Assembly: GCF_030246885.1 (NCBI RefSeq)
Contig: NZ_CP126739.1
Coordinates: forward strand, 3,286,001-3,350,000
Direction of reading: 5' to 3'
Length of the DNA stretch: 64,000 nt
Origin: Microbacterium sp. zg-B185
GTDB lineage: Bacteria > Actinomycetota > Actinomycetes > Actinomycetales > Microbacteriaceae
Shown: one piece after another, positions 56,038 through 63,920 of the stretch
Layout: every line of letters starts with the position of its first letter
Numbering within the stretch: the first letter of the stretch is position 1
The notes under the pieces: generated by a model
What the model saw: only the letters and a program-made list of their open reading frames with translations
Databases searched by the model: none
Told to the model about the DNA's origin: nothing
Position numbers and translations under genes: made by a program

Positions 56038-56706
56038 TCAGTTCTCCTTCTGGGATGCCTCGGCCGAGGCCTCGGCCAGCGTCAGGCCGGTGAGCTCGGC
56101 GAGCGAGGCGACGGTGTTCTCCCCGAACGCCTCGCGCACGGCGAACCCGTCGGCGGTGACGTCGAAGATGGCGTGGTCGGTGTAGACGCGGGTCACGCAC
56201 CCCACCCCCGTGAGCGGGTACGTGCACTCGGCGACGAGTTTGGACTCGCCCGTCTTGGTCAGCAGGTCGGTCATCACGTAGACGGCCTTCGCGCCGATCG
56301 CGAGGTCCATGGCGCCGCCGACGGCCGGGATGGCTCCGGGTGCGCCGGTGGACCAGTTCGCGAGGTCGCCGGTCTGGCTCACCTGGAACGCTCCCAGGAC
56401 GCAGACGTCCAAGTGGCCGCCGCGCATCATCGCGAACGAGTCGGCGTGGTGGAAGTACGCGGCTCCGGGCAGCGCGGTGACAGCCTGCTTGCCGGCGTTG
56501 ATCAGGTCCGGGTCCACGTGCGCGGCGTCCGGTGCCGGGCCCATCCCGAGCAGCCCGTTCTCGGTGTGCAGGATGATCTCCTGGTCATCGGGCAGGAAAT
56601 TGGCCACGAGCGTGGGCGCCCCGATGCCGAGGTTCACGTACGAGCCCTCGTGGATGTCGGCCGCGATGCGCTGCGCGAGCTCGTTGCGGGTGATCTGGGT
56701 GCTCAT
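56038..56706 (-). CDS. pcaJ: 3-oxoacid (3-oxoadipate) CoA-transferase, beta subunit
   Basis: A 222-residue family I CoA-transferase subunit B. VNLGIGAPTLVANFLP and the catalytic Glu49 in HTENGLLGMGPAPD are present, followed by the GGHLDVCVLGAFQVS block. It activates 3-oxoadipate with CoA from succinyl-CoA. It overlaps pcaI by 4 bp and is followed by the thiolase gene, the order pcaI-pcaJ-pcaF. Confidence 0.9.
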   Translation of the reverse strand: MSTQITRNELAQRIAADIHEGSYVNLGIGAPTLVANFLPDDQEIILHTENGLLGMGPAPDAAHVDPDLINAGKQAVTALPGAAYFHHADSFAMMRGGHLDVCVLGAFQVSQTGDLANWSTGAPGAIPAVGGAMDLAIGAKAVYVMTDLLTKTGESKLVAECTYPLTGVGCVTRVYTDHAIFDVTADGFAVREAFGENTVASLAELTGLTLAEASAEASQKEN

Positions 56707-57467
56707 CGTTCTGCTCCGTTCACTGCGTCGGCCGACGCATCGGCGATCGGCTCGCCCTCCAGGTCGACGCCGCCGACGAAGGCGCCGTCGTCGAGCCAGA
56801 GCCGCTCGCCCACCGCCACGACGCGGTCGACGTAGATGCCGGGGGTGACCACCGCTTCGGGATCGAGGGATCCGAGGGAGACGACCTCATCGACCTGAAC
56901 GATGGTCGTGGTCGCGGCCGATGCCATGATCGGCCCGAAGTTGCGTGCCGTCTTTCGGTAGATCAGATTCCCCCAGCGATCGGCCTTCAGCGCACTGACC
57001 AGGGCGAAGTCGGCGCGGATGGGGTACTCCAGGACGTAGGCGCGTCCGTCGATGGTCCGCGCCTCCTTGCCCTCGGCCAGCTCGGTGCCGACGCCGGTGG
57101 GCGAGAAGAAGCCGCCGATCCCGGCGCCGGCGGCGCGGATCCGCTCGGCGAGGTTGCCTTGCGGGACGATCTCGAGTTCGATCTCGCCCGCGCGGTACAA
57201 CCCGTCGAAGACCCACGAGTCGTGCTGTCGCGGGAAGGAGCAGATGATCTTGCGGACGCGCCTGGCCGCGAGCAGGGCCGCCAGACCGGTGTCGCCGTTG
57301 CCGGCGTTGTTGTTCACGATCGTCAGGTCCCCCGCGCCCGAGGCGATGAGCGCGTCGATCAGCTCGACCGGCTGGCCGGCCCGGCCGAAGCCGCCGATCA
57401 TGATGGTCGCTCCGTCAGGGATGCCGGAGACCGCGGTCTCGGCATCCGGAACCGTTTTGTCGATCAC
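56703..57467 (-). CDS. pcaI: 3-oxoacid (3-oxoadipate) CoA-transferase, alpha subunit
   Basis: A 254-residue subunit A. The oxyanion and CoA-binding region GATIMIGGFGRAGQP and NNNAGNGDTGLAALL are present, with GIGGFFSPTGVGTELAEGK and KADRWGNLIYRKTARNFGP as in SCOT/PcaI proteins. The start is a GTG at 57467 with AGGAG 6 nt upstream (the ATG two bases earlier is immediately stopped). It is the first gene of pcaIJF, behind a strong promoter at 57515-57543. Confidence 0.9.
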   Translation of the reverse strand: MIDKTVPDAETAVSGIPDGATIMIGGFGRAGQPVELIDALIASGAGDLTIVNNNAGNGDTGLAALLAARRVRKIICSFPRQHDSWVFDGLYRAGEIELEIVPQGNLAERIRAAGAGIGGFFSPTGVGTELAEGKEARTIDGRAYVLEYPIRADFALVSALKADRWGNLIYRKTARNFGPIMASAATTTIVQVDEVVSLGSLDPEAVVTPGIYVDRVVAVGERLWLDDGAFVGGVDLEGEPIADASADAVNGAER

Positions 57468-57489
57468 ATGAACTCCTGGTGTTCGCTGT

Positions 57490-57543
57490 GCGCACGCGTG
57501 TGCGCTCTACGTCTATTATAGCGCGGCGGGCTTCCGCTGTCAC
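57490..57543 (-). promoter_or_regulatory. Strong pcaIJF promoter with operator-like palindrome
   Basis: Minus strand: -35 GTGACA (57538-57543), 17-bp spacer and a consensus -10 TATAAT (57515-57520). Downstream between the -10 and the start codon is GCGCAC-GCGT-GTGCGC (57490-57505), an inverted repeat with perfect 6-bp arms, placed where an IclR-type regulator could block or modulate transcription. TATAAT is unusual in this GC-rich window. The regulator is probably one of the two IclR proteins nearby. Confidence 0.6.
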
Positions 57544-57649
57544 GGGTGCCGGGCCGGCGGCGACGGCGGGGCGGGCGTGTGCGTGCCGGCGGTGCGGGTA
57601 TCGGCAGCGTGCCGGGACGTCGGGGGCGGGCGGGCGACGGGCGGGAGCG

Positions 57650-58666
57650 TCAGGGCTCGAGGGTGAGTGCAGCCGGGATGGGGACGATATCCTCCCGCAG
57701 CTGGATGATCTGCCTCGCGTGCTGGGCGATGCGCACGTCCTCGTCCGACGTGGGCGTCCACTGCCGCACCGGCAGCGCTCGTCCCGAGCGGCCGGGCACG
57801 ACGAACACGCTCATGCACTGGGTGGTCAGGGACAGCTCGGCCGGCCGACGGGGGTCCGCGCTGGAGACGCGCACGTTGATGTGCATGCTGTGCTCGCCGG
57901 TGTACATGAGGCGGGCGTCCACGACCACGAGATCGCCGATGCGGACGGGCGCGAAGAAATGGATGCCGCCGGAATAGACCCCGATCGCTTCGCTGGCCCC
58001 GTCACCGTCCTGCGCCCACGCCGCGGCGCACGCGTAGGCGGCCTCGTCGATCCAGCGCATGACCGTGCCGCCGTGTGCGTTGCCGCCCCAGTTCACGGCC
58101 TCCGGGGGCACGAGGAACCGCAACGTCGTGCGCGGAGCACGACCGGCCTCGGTGTATTCCTCGTCGAGCATGAGGCGCTTGATCTGGTCGCGGGCCGGCA
58201 TCCGCTCGAGCGCGGCGGCGGCGAGCCGACGATCGGAGGGCGACGTGGGGACCCACTCCGGCACAGTCGCCGCGGTGCCGTCGGCTCCCTTGGCGACGAA
58301 GATCAGGATGCACGTGGTCGCCGGTGTGTACGCGTGGACATTGACGTCGCTGGAGGAGACGGTCACGACGACGTGCATGCTCGTTCGGCCGGTGTGCACG
58401 AGGCGAGCCACGACCTCGATGATGCTTCCCGGCGGAATGGGCCGCTGATGACGCACGTTGCCGACGTAGGCCGTCACGCAGTACGTCCCCGCCCAGCCCA
58501 CCGCGCAGGCGTAGCCGGCCTTGTCGATCCACTCCATGACGCTGCCGGCGGCGACCGAACGTCCGCCCGCCGCCGTGTCGCCGGGCTCGCTCATGAACCG
58601 CAGCGTGACGCGGTCATCCCGTGCGGCAGCGGCGGTGACGGGGAGCGCGGAGTCCGAGGGGGGCAC
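57650..58666 (-). CDS. Acyl-CoA thioesterase (double hotdog, acyl-CoA hydrolase type)
   Basis: A 338-residue protein with two hotdog domains. Each carries the BFIT/ACOT block with a metal-independent thioesterase signature: SVMEWIDKAGYACA (first half) and NWGGNAHGGTVMRWIDEAAYACA (second half). The start is a GTG at 58666 without a strong ribosome-binding site. It hydrolyses acyl-CoA, perhaps recovering CoA from aromatic acyl-CoA intermediates. It lies between pcaIJF and the divergent IclR gene; cotranscription with pcaIJF is unlikely because a promoter for pcaIJF lies between. Confidence 0.8.
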   Translation of the reverse strand: MPPSDSALPVTAAAARDDRVTLRFMSEPGDTAAGGRSVAAGSVMEWIDKAGYACAVGWAGTYCVTAYVGNVRHQRPIPPGSIIEVVARLVHTGRTSMHVVVTVSSSDVNVHAYTPATTCILIFVAKGADGTAATVPEWVPTSPSDRRLAAAALERMPARDQIKRLMLDEEYTEAGRAPRTTLRFLVPPEAVNWGGNAHGGTVMRWIDEAAYACAAAWAQDGDGASEAIGVYSGGIHFFAPVRIGDLVVVDARLMYTGEHSMHINVRVSSADPRRPAELSLTTQCMSVFVVPGRSGRALPVRQWTPTSDEDVRIAQHARQIIQLREDIVPIPAALTLEP

Positions 58667-58810
58667 GGCGCCAGCATAGGCCGAGAGGAACGCCGCGGGT
58701 GCGGCTGCGGGCTGCGCGGGCACGCGGCTGGCCGGGTGAGTGCGGTGTGCGGCTACGGGCGGGCAGGGTGACGCGGCTGGCTGCCCGAGTGGGTATGGCA
58801 CGCTGGGCGC

Positions 58811-59566
58811 ATGGCCAACTCGCCGTCGGGTGACTCGCTCACCGAGCGCATCGTCCGCATCCTCGAGACGTTCTCGGCGGAGCGCACCGTCCAGACGGCC
58901 GCGGAGATCGGGCGCCGTGCTGGACTGCCGTCATCCACTGCGCATCGGCAGGTGGACGCGCTGGTGGCGGCCGGCCTGCTGGAACGCGACGACGATGCCC
59001 GCGTACGTCTGGGCATGCGGCTGTGGGAGCTGGCGCTTCGCGGCTCCGAGGCCCTGCGGCTGCGCCAGGCAGCGATGCCCTTCATGGAGCGCGTGCAGGC
59101 GGCGATCCGCGAGCACACGCAGCTGGCCGTGCTCGAGCAGGACGAGGCGCTGTTCCTCGAGCGGCTCTCGTCTCCGGATTCCGGAGCCAACATCACGCGG
59201 ATCGCCGGGCGCCTCCCGCTGCACGCGTCCTCGTCCGGACTCGTGCTGCTCGCGTTCGGCCCCACCGAGCTTCAGGAGCGGGTGCTCGCGGCTCCCCTGT
59301 CGCGCGTGTCCGCCGAGACGATCACGGATGCCGCGGCCCTGCGCCGCACGCTCGCCGATGTGCGGCGACAGGGGTACGTGATCGCGCCCGGCTCGATCGA
59401 GGCTGTCTCGACCGGAGTCGCCGTCCCGGTGCGCGACGGCGCGGGAACGGTTCTGGCGGCACTGTCCGTGGTGCTCCCCCGCGATGCCCCCACCGCCGCG
59501 GCACTCGAAGAGCTCCGCGCCGCCGCGGCCGGCATCCGCTCCGCCCTCGCGGCCGACCGGCGCTGA
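58811..59566 (+). CDS. IclR-family regulator, probable pobA activator
   Basis: A 251-residue protein with winged helix-turn-helix (TAAEIGRRAGLPSSTAHRQVDALVAAGLL) and IclR effector domain (RIAGRLPLHASSSGLVLLAFG). It is upstream of pobA in the same direction. Because the operator upstream of pobA (59751-59780) has three half-sites in the PobR/PcaU arrangement, this gene is the natural candidate for the pobA regulator. The ligand, perhaps 4-hydroxybenzoate, is inferred. Confidence 0.83.
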   Translation: MANSPSGDSLTERIVRILETFSAERTVQTAAEIGRRAGLPSSTAHRQVDALVAAGLLERDDDARVRLGMRLWELALRGSEALRLRQAAMPFMERVQAAIREHTQLAVLEQDEALFLERLSSPDSGANITRIAGRLPLHASSSGLVLLAFGPTELQERVLAAPLSRVSAETITDAAALRRTLADVRRQGYVIAPGSIEAVSTGVAVPVRDGAGTVLAALSVVLPRDAPTAAALEELRAAAAGIRSALAADRR

Positions 59567-59654
59567 CCCGCGGCCGGCTCGCCCGCTCGTTCGCCCGCTC
59601 TCCCGTTCACTCGCCCTCTCTTGTTCCCTCCCTCTCTCGTTCCCTCCCCCTCTT

Positions 59655-59676
59655 GTTCACTTGCCCTGGATGTACG
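59655..59676 (+). repeat. Second copy of the dispersed repeat arm (22 bp)
   Basis: 22 bp identical to the outer arm sequence at 14935-14995 (contains CACTTGCCCTGG). It follows a pyrimidine-rich tract (CTCTCCC/CCCTCC, about 59595-59654) downstream of the IclR stop codon, just as the first copy does downstream of the menC-like stop codon. A degenerate earlier copy (GTTCACTCGCCCT) lies at about 59609. The right arm is decayed, so this copy no longer forms the full hairpin. Confidence 0.75.
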
Positions 59677-59750
59677 CGAAACGCCGCGCGCGCCGTGCAT
59701 CCACGACCACCGAATCGGGGTCGTGATCGAGGCGGGGCGCGAAGGACACA

Positions 59751-59780
59751 GCATCCCGTTCAACGGGAATGCATGCCGTT
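59751..59780 (+). promoter_or_regulatory. Three-half-site operator upstream of pobA (PobR/PcaU pattern)
   Basis: Three related 10-bp half-sites: GCATCCCGTT (59751-59760), the inverted AACGGGAATG (59762-59771), and GCATGCCGTT (59771-59780). The first two form a palindrome and the third is a direct repeat of the first. Known PobR and PcaU sites in Acinetobacter have the same one-palindrome-plus-direct-repeat design. A separate palindrome, GTGACCGGTCAC (59789-59800), lies just downstream. The pobA start codon is 71 nt further on. Confidence 0.6.
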
Positions 59781-59850
59781 CGGAGGCGGTGACCGGTCAC
59801 ACTGGGGCGAGGCATCCCATGCGATCCCATCCACCGTCAGAGGAGACGAC

Positions 59851-61035
59851 ATGACCGACCCCGTCCGCACCCGCGTCGCCATCATCGGTGCCGGCCCGGC
59901 CGGCCTGCTGCTCTCGCACCTGCTCGCGGACGCCGGCATCGACTCGATCGTGCTCGACTCGCGATCGCGGGAAGAGATCGAGACCACCATCCGCGCCGGC
60001 ATCCTCGAGCAGGGGACCGTCGAGATCCTCGACGAGTCGGGTGCCTCGGATCGCGTGCGCACGGTCGGGCACCGCCACGACGGCATCGAGCTGCGCTTCG
60101 CCGGCGAGGGGCACCGGATCGACTTCGCCGACCTGGTCGGCCGCGGCGTGTGGCTCTATCCGCAGCACGAGGTGCTCAAAGACCTGATCGCCGTGCGCCT
60201 GGCGGCGGGTCAGGACATCCGCTTCGGGGTCGCCGCCGACCGGGTCGACGGCGCCGAGAGCGACCGTCCCCGTGTGATGGCGAGGGATGCCGCGGGCCGG
60301 GCGATCGAGATCGAGGCGGAGTTCGTGGTGGGCGCCGACGGATCGCGCAGCGTCGCGCGCGCGGCAGTGACCGGCTCCTCTACGGGTGGGTACTTCCGCG
60401 AGTATCCGTTCGCGTGGTTCGGCATCCTCACCGAAGCGCCGCCCAGCGCACCGGAGCTCATCTACAGCAACTCGCCGCACGGCTTCGCCCTCATCAGCCA
60501 GCGCAGCGCGACGGTGCAGCGGATGTACCTGCAGTGCGACCCGGACCTGGATCCGAATTCGATGAGCGAGCGGCAGATCTGGGACGCGCTGCAGGCCAGC
60601 GTGGACGGGCACGATCTTGTGGAGGGTCCGATCTTTCAGCGCGACGTGCTGCGGTTCCGCAGCTTCGTCGCCCATCAGCTGCTGCGCGGGCGCGTGGCCC
60701 TGATCGGGGATGCGGCGCACACGGTTCCGCCGACCGGCGCGAAGGGGATGAACCTCGCGGTGGCCGACGTCGTCCTCCTGGACAAGGCGCTGCGGGCGCT
60801 GCTGCTCGAGAACGACTCACGACTGCTGGAGGCCTTCCCGGAGAAGGCGCTGGATCGCATCTGGAAGGCCCAGCACTTCTCCTGGTGGATGACGAGCATG
60901 CTGCACGTCGCGCCGGATGCCTCCGACTTCGACCGCCTCCGGCAGCTCGGCGAGCTGCGCACCGTCGTGGAGTCCGAGTCGGGCCGTCGCTACCTCGCCG
61001 AGGCGTACACCGGCTGGCCGCTCGCCGGCCGCTGA
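59851..61035 (+). CDS. pobA: 4-hydroxybenzoate 3-monooxygenase
   Basis: A 394-residue FAD enzyme, the normal length for the family. GxGxxG is VAIIGAGPAGLLLSHLLADAG, the DG motif is EFVVGADGSRSVARAAV, the GD motif is GRVALIGDAAHTVPPTGAKGMNLAVADVVLL, and it has the PobA signature YSNSPHGFALISQRS. It hydroxylates 4-hydroxybenzoate to protocatechuate using NADPH and O2, feeding the pca genes. ATG at 59851 with AGAGGAGA upstream. It is convergent with pcaC. Confidence 0.95.
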   Translation: MTDPVRTRVAIIGAGPAGLLLSHLLADAGIDSIVLDSRSREEIETTIRAGILEQGTVEILDESGASDRVRTVGHRHDGIELRFAGEGHRIDFADLVGRGVWLYPQHEVLKDLIAVRLAAGQDIRFGVAADRVDGAESDRPRVMARDAAGRAIEIEAEFVVGADGSRSVARAAVTGSSTGGYFREYPFAWFGILTEAPPSAPELIYSNSPHGFALISQRSATVQRMYLQCDPDLDPNSMSERQIWDALQASVDGHDLVEGPIFQRDVLRFRSFVAHQLLRGRVALIGDAAHTVPPTGAKGMNLAVADVVLLDKALRALLLENDSRLLEAFPEKALDRIWKAQHFSWWMTSMLHVAPDASDFDRLRQLGELRTVVESESGRRYLAEAYTGWPLAGR

Positions 61036-61055
61036 CCCGCGGCGCCTCCCGGCCC

Positions 61056-61162
61056 GCGAGAGTGCACGTCCCGGCCCGCGAGAGTGCACGTTCAGCTCGC
61101 GAGCGTGCGCGCTCAGCCCGCGAGAGTGCACGTCCCGGCCCGCGAGAGTGCGTTTCGCGCTC
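61056..61162. repeat. Array of five 21-22-bp tandem repeats (core GCGAGAGTGC)
   Basis: Units start at 61056, 61078, 61099, 61120 and 61142; units 1 and 4 are identical. It begins 21 nt after the pobA stop codon. Unit length is 21-22 bp with no spacers, so this is not a CRISPR array. The core (CGAGAGTGCACGT) resembles the reverse complement of the units in the facing array at 61191-61322. Confidence 0.85.
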
Positions 61163-61190
61163 GCCAGGTTGCGCCCTGCTGCGCGCGCAC

Positions 61191-61322
61191 GCACCCTCGG
61201 CAGCCGCAACGCGCACCCTCGGCAGCGGCAACACGCACCCTCGGCAGCGGCAACGTGCACCCTCGGCAGCCGCAACACGCACCCTCGGCAGCCGCAACAC
61301 GCACCCTCGGCAGCCGAGCACC
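61191..61322. repeat. Array of six 22-bp tandem repeats (core GCACCCTCGG)
   Basis: Six units of exactly 22 bp (61191, 61213, 61235, 61257, 61279, 61301), each starting GCACCCTCGGCAGC. The last unit is degenerate and ends 20 bp before the pcaC stop codon. On the minus strand the core reads CCGAGGGTGCGTGT, similar to the plus-strand core of the array at 61056, so the two arrays face each other between convergent genes. Confidence 0.88.
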
Positions 61323-61342
61323 ACGGAGCGCCACGGAGCGCC

Positions 61343-61741
61343 TTACAGCTCGTCGGCGAAGACCTCGCTCGCGATGCGATACGCCGTGTTGGCGGCGGGG
61401 ACGCCGGAGTAGATCGCGCTCTGCAGGATCACTTCCTTGATCTCGTCGAGGCTCAGCCCGTTGCGGCGGGCGGCACGCAGGTGCATCGCGAGCTCCTCGT
61501 GATGCCCGTGCGCGATCAGCGAGGTCAGCACCGCGATCGACCGCGACCGGCGGTCCAGACCGGGGCGGGACCACACGTCCCCCCAGGCGACCCGGGTGAT
61601 GAAGTCCTGCCACTCCGTGGTCAGCGCATTCGCGCCGGCCGTCGAGCGGTCGACGTGCTCGTCCGAGAGCACCTCCCGGCGCACCACCATGCCCTGGTCG
61701 TAGCGCTCCTGGTCGGAGAGTCCTTCGCCTGCGGGTCTCAT
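61343..61741 (-). CDS. pcaC: 4-carboxymuconolactone decarboxylase
   Basis: A 132-residue AhpD-fold protein. The family block is ALTTEWQDFITRVAWGDVWSRPGLDRRSRSI, then SLIAHGHHEELAMHLRAARRNGLS with the conserved histidines, and VILQSAIYSGVPAANTAYRIA. It decarboxylates 4-carboxymuconolactone to 3-oxoadipate enol-lactone. The start overlaps pcaD by 4 bp. Confidence 0.93.
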   Translation of the reverse strand: MRPAGEGLSDQERYDQGMVVRREVLSDEHVDRSTAGANALTTEWQDFITRVAWGDVWSRPGLDRRSRSIAVLTSLIAHGHHEELAMHLRAARRNGLSLDEIKEVILQSAIYSGVPAANTAYRIASEVFADEL

Positions 61742-62502
61742 GATGCCTTCCTGACGAACTCCAGCAGCGCGGCCGCGACTGCCTCCGGCTGTTCCGCGGG
61801 CGGCAGGTGAGCGGCATCCGCGATGGAAACGACCGTGCCGCGCCGAACGCCCGCGGCGATCTCGGTGGACTTCGCCTCGGGCGCCACGGCGTCGTACTCA
61901 CCCCACATCGCGAGAATCGGGACCTCGATGCGGCTCAGCCGATCGCGCACGTCGTACGCCGCGAGGGCTTCGCAGCACAGCGCGTAGCTCTCGTCGTCGG
62001 CGTCCTGCAGCGCGTGCAGCAGCCGCCCGGACAGCTCGGGCCGCCGTGCGATCGAGTCCGGCGCGAACCACCGCTGCGCCGAGCCCATGATCACGCTCGA
62101 GGTCGACTGCGCGCGCACCTGCGCAGCGCGCTCGTGCCATCCCGTCGCGTCCCCGAGCTGAGCCCCGGACGCGATGATCGCGGCACGGCGCACCAGCGAC
62201 GGATGCCGCAGCGCCAGGGCAAGGCCGACCGCTCCGCCGAGCGAGACGCCGGCGTAGCCGAACGGCTCGCCGGTCCCGGCGGCGACCGCATCGGCCAGCT
62301 CCTCGACGGTGAACGGCTCGGATGCCGCGGGCGAGGCGCCGTGACCGGGCAGGTCCCAGGCTGCGACGCGGTAGTCCGTCGCAAGCAGCGGGAGCACGTC
62401 CTCCCAGAGGATCGTGGACGTGCCCAGCGACGGTCCGAGCACCACGAGGGGCGCACCGGCCGGACCCACGGGCGTGGTGAAGGAGACGGTGGGAACGGTC
62501 AC
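61738..62502 (-). CDS. pcaD: 3-oxoadipate enol-lactonase
   Basis: A 254-residue alpha/beta hydrolase. The nucleophile is the serine of GYAGVSLGGAVGLALALRHP; the acid is near LAMWGEYDAVAP and the histidine is in ISIADAAHLPPAEQPE. The N-terminus (LVVLGPSLGTSTILWEDVLPLL) is typical of PcaD. It opens the enol-lactone to 3-oxoadipate. It overlaps pcaB and pcaC by 4 bp each. Confidence 0.92.
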   Translation of the reverse strand: MTVPTVSFTTPVGPAGAPLVVLGPSLGTSTILWEDVLPLLATDYRVAAWDLPGHGASPAASEPFTVEELADAVAAGTGEPFGYAGVSLGGAVGLALALRHPSLVRRAAIIASGAQLGDATGWHERAAQVRAQSTSSVIMGSAQRWFAPDSIARRPELSGRLLHALQDADDESYALCCEALAAYDVRDRLSRIEVPILAMWGEYDAVAPEAKSTEIAAGVRRGTVVSIADAAHLPPAEQPEAVAAALLEFVRKAS

Positions 62503-63920
62503 GGGCGGGGGCCCTCCTCGAAAGCGTCGGTGGCGTCGGGCGCGCGCCGCAGCGCGGCGTCCGCGAGTGCGGGCGCCAGGCCGAGATAGCGTGCGGGGTC
62601 GACGAGCTCGCCGACATCCAGTGCGGATGCCTCGGGCAGGGCTCGCAGGAGTCCCGCCAGGTCACCGCCGGCCGCGGCGTCGACGATGAGCGAGTCGAAT
62701 CTGGCCTTGCCGATCAGCGGCACGAGGACGATCCCGAGCCGCTCGCTGACGATGAGCCCGTTCGTGAGGTCCAGGTTCTCGCGGGCGCGACCGGCGTCGA
62801 GGGACAGACCCGCGGCCAGGTGCGCGGCGCGGGCGGAGGCGCCCAGCGTCAGACGCAGCAACTCCTGCAGGGCGGGCCACTCGGCGTGCCAGGCGCCGTC
62901 GGGACGTTCGTCCACGGCCAGTCCGGCGGCCAGGTGCAGCTGGGCGGCGAGCCCGGGGGCGCGCATGGCGGCGGAGCGGAGCAGGACGGCATCCACCGGG
63001 TTCTGCTTCTGCGGCATCGCGGACGAGCCGCCGCCTTCGGCAACGGCCGCTTCGGCCACCTCGGTGCGGGCCATGCCCGCGATGTCCGAGCCGAACATCC
63101 CGACCGCGGCGACCACGGCGGCCAGCGCATCGCCGAGCTCGGTGACCGGCCAGCGGTCGGTGTGCCAGGGGGCCGCCGGCGCCTGGAGTCCGAGCTCGTG
63201 GGCGTACCGTGCCGGCAGATCGGCTGCGGCGGCGGCGCCGAAGCGCTCGACGAAGGCGGCGAGCGTGCCACCGGCACCGCCCAGCTGAGCCGGGAGGCGG
63301 GAGGCGGCCTCGTCCAGGCGGTGGCGCGCGCGGTCCACCGCACGCAGCCAGTTGGCCGCCTTCAGCCCCAGGGTCGTGGGCACGCCGTGCTGGGTGAGCG
63401 TGCGTGCGGCCGCGGGGTCGTCGCGGTGGGCGCGGACCAGCCTCGCCAGCGCGTCGGCTGTCTGCGACAGGCTCTCCGCGACGGCTACTGCCACGTCGCG
63501 TCCCACGGTCATCAGCGCGGAGTCGAGGATGTCCTGACTCGTCGCGCCGACGTGCACCCAGGCCGCGGCATCCTGATCCTGCTGCGCCACGCTCGCCTTG
63601 ATCAGGGGAATCAGCGGAATGACCGGGTTGCCCCCGGCGACCGAGTCCCGGGCGAGCCGGCCGAGGTCGATCGCCGGCGGGTTCCGCCGCACCCCGTCCA
63701 CCGCGATGCCGGCGGCCTGCGGCGCGAGGCCCGCAGCGACCAGCGCGCGCGTGAGGGCGAGTTCGGCGCCGACGAGGTGTGCCAGCACGACACGATCGGA
63801 TGCCGCATCCCCCGCCCCGATCAAGACCGGGGAGAGCAGTCCGACGTCGTCCGCCGAGGTCGTCGCGCCGTCGGCGGGCGGCGCCGCGAGCGACTCGGCG
63901 GACGATGGGTCAGAAGGCAA
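62499..63920 (-). CDS. pcaB: 3-carboxy-cis,cis-muconate cycloisomerase
   Basis: A 473-residue fumarase/aspartase-superfamily lyase. The signature GGGSSAMPQKQNPVDAVLLRSAAM is present, as are the ATSQDILDSALM block and the ALTRALVAAGLA N-terminus. It cyclises 3-carboxymuconate to 4-carboxymuconolactone. The start appears to be a TTG at 63920, overlapping pcaG by 11 bp, with AAGGAGA 9 nt upstream inside pcaG. The C-terminus overlaps pcaD by 4 bp. Confidence 0.9.
   Translation of the reverse strand: MPSDPSSAESLAAPPADGATTSADDVGLLSPVLIGAGDAASDRVVLAHLVGAELALTRALVAAGLAPQAAGIAVDGVRRNPPAIDLGRLARDSVAGGNPVIPLIPLIKASVAQQDQDAAAWVHVGATSQDILDSALMTVGRDVAVAVAESLSQTADALARLVRAHRDDPAAARTLTQHGVPTTLGLKAANWLRAVDRARHRLDEAASRLPAQLGGAGGTLAAFVERFGAAAAADLPARYAHELGLQAPAAPWHTDRWPVTELGDALAAVVAAVGMFGSDIAGMARTEVAEAAVAEGGGSSAMPQKQNPVDAVLLRSAAMRAPGLAAQLHLAAGLAVDERPDGAWHAEWPALQELLRLTLGASARAAHLAAGLSLDAGRARENLDLTNGLIVSERLGIVLVPLIGKARFDSLIVDAAAGGDLAGLLRALPEASALDVGELVDPARYLGLAPALADAALRRAPDATDAFEEGPRP

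Noticed and set aside
61056..61322. CRISPR array
   Set aside because: The 21-22-bp units follow each other directly with no unique spacers, and no cas gene is in the window.
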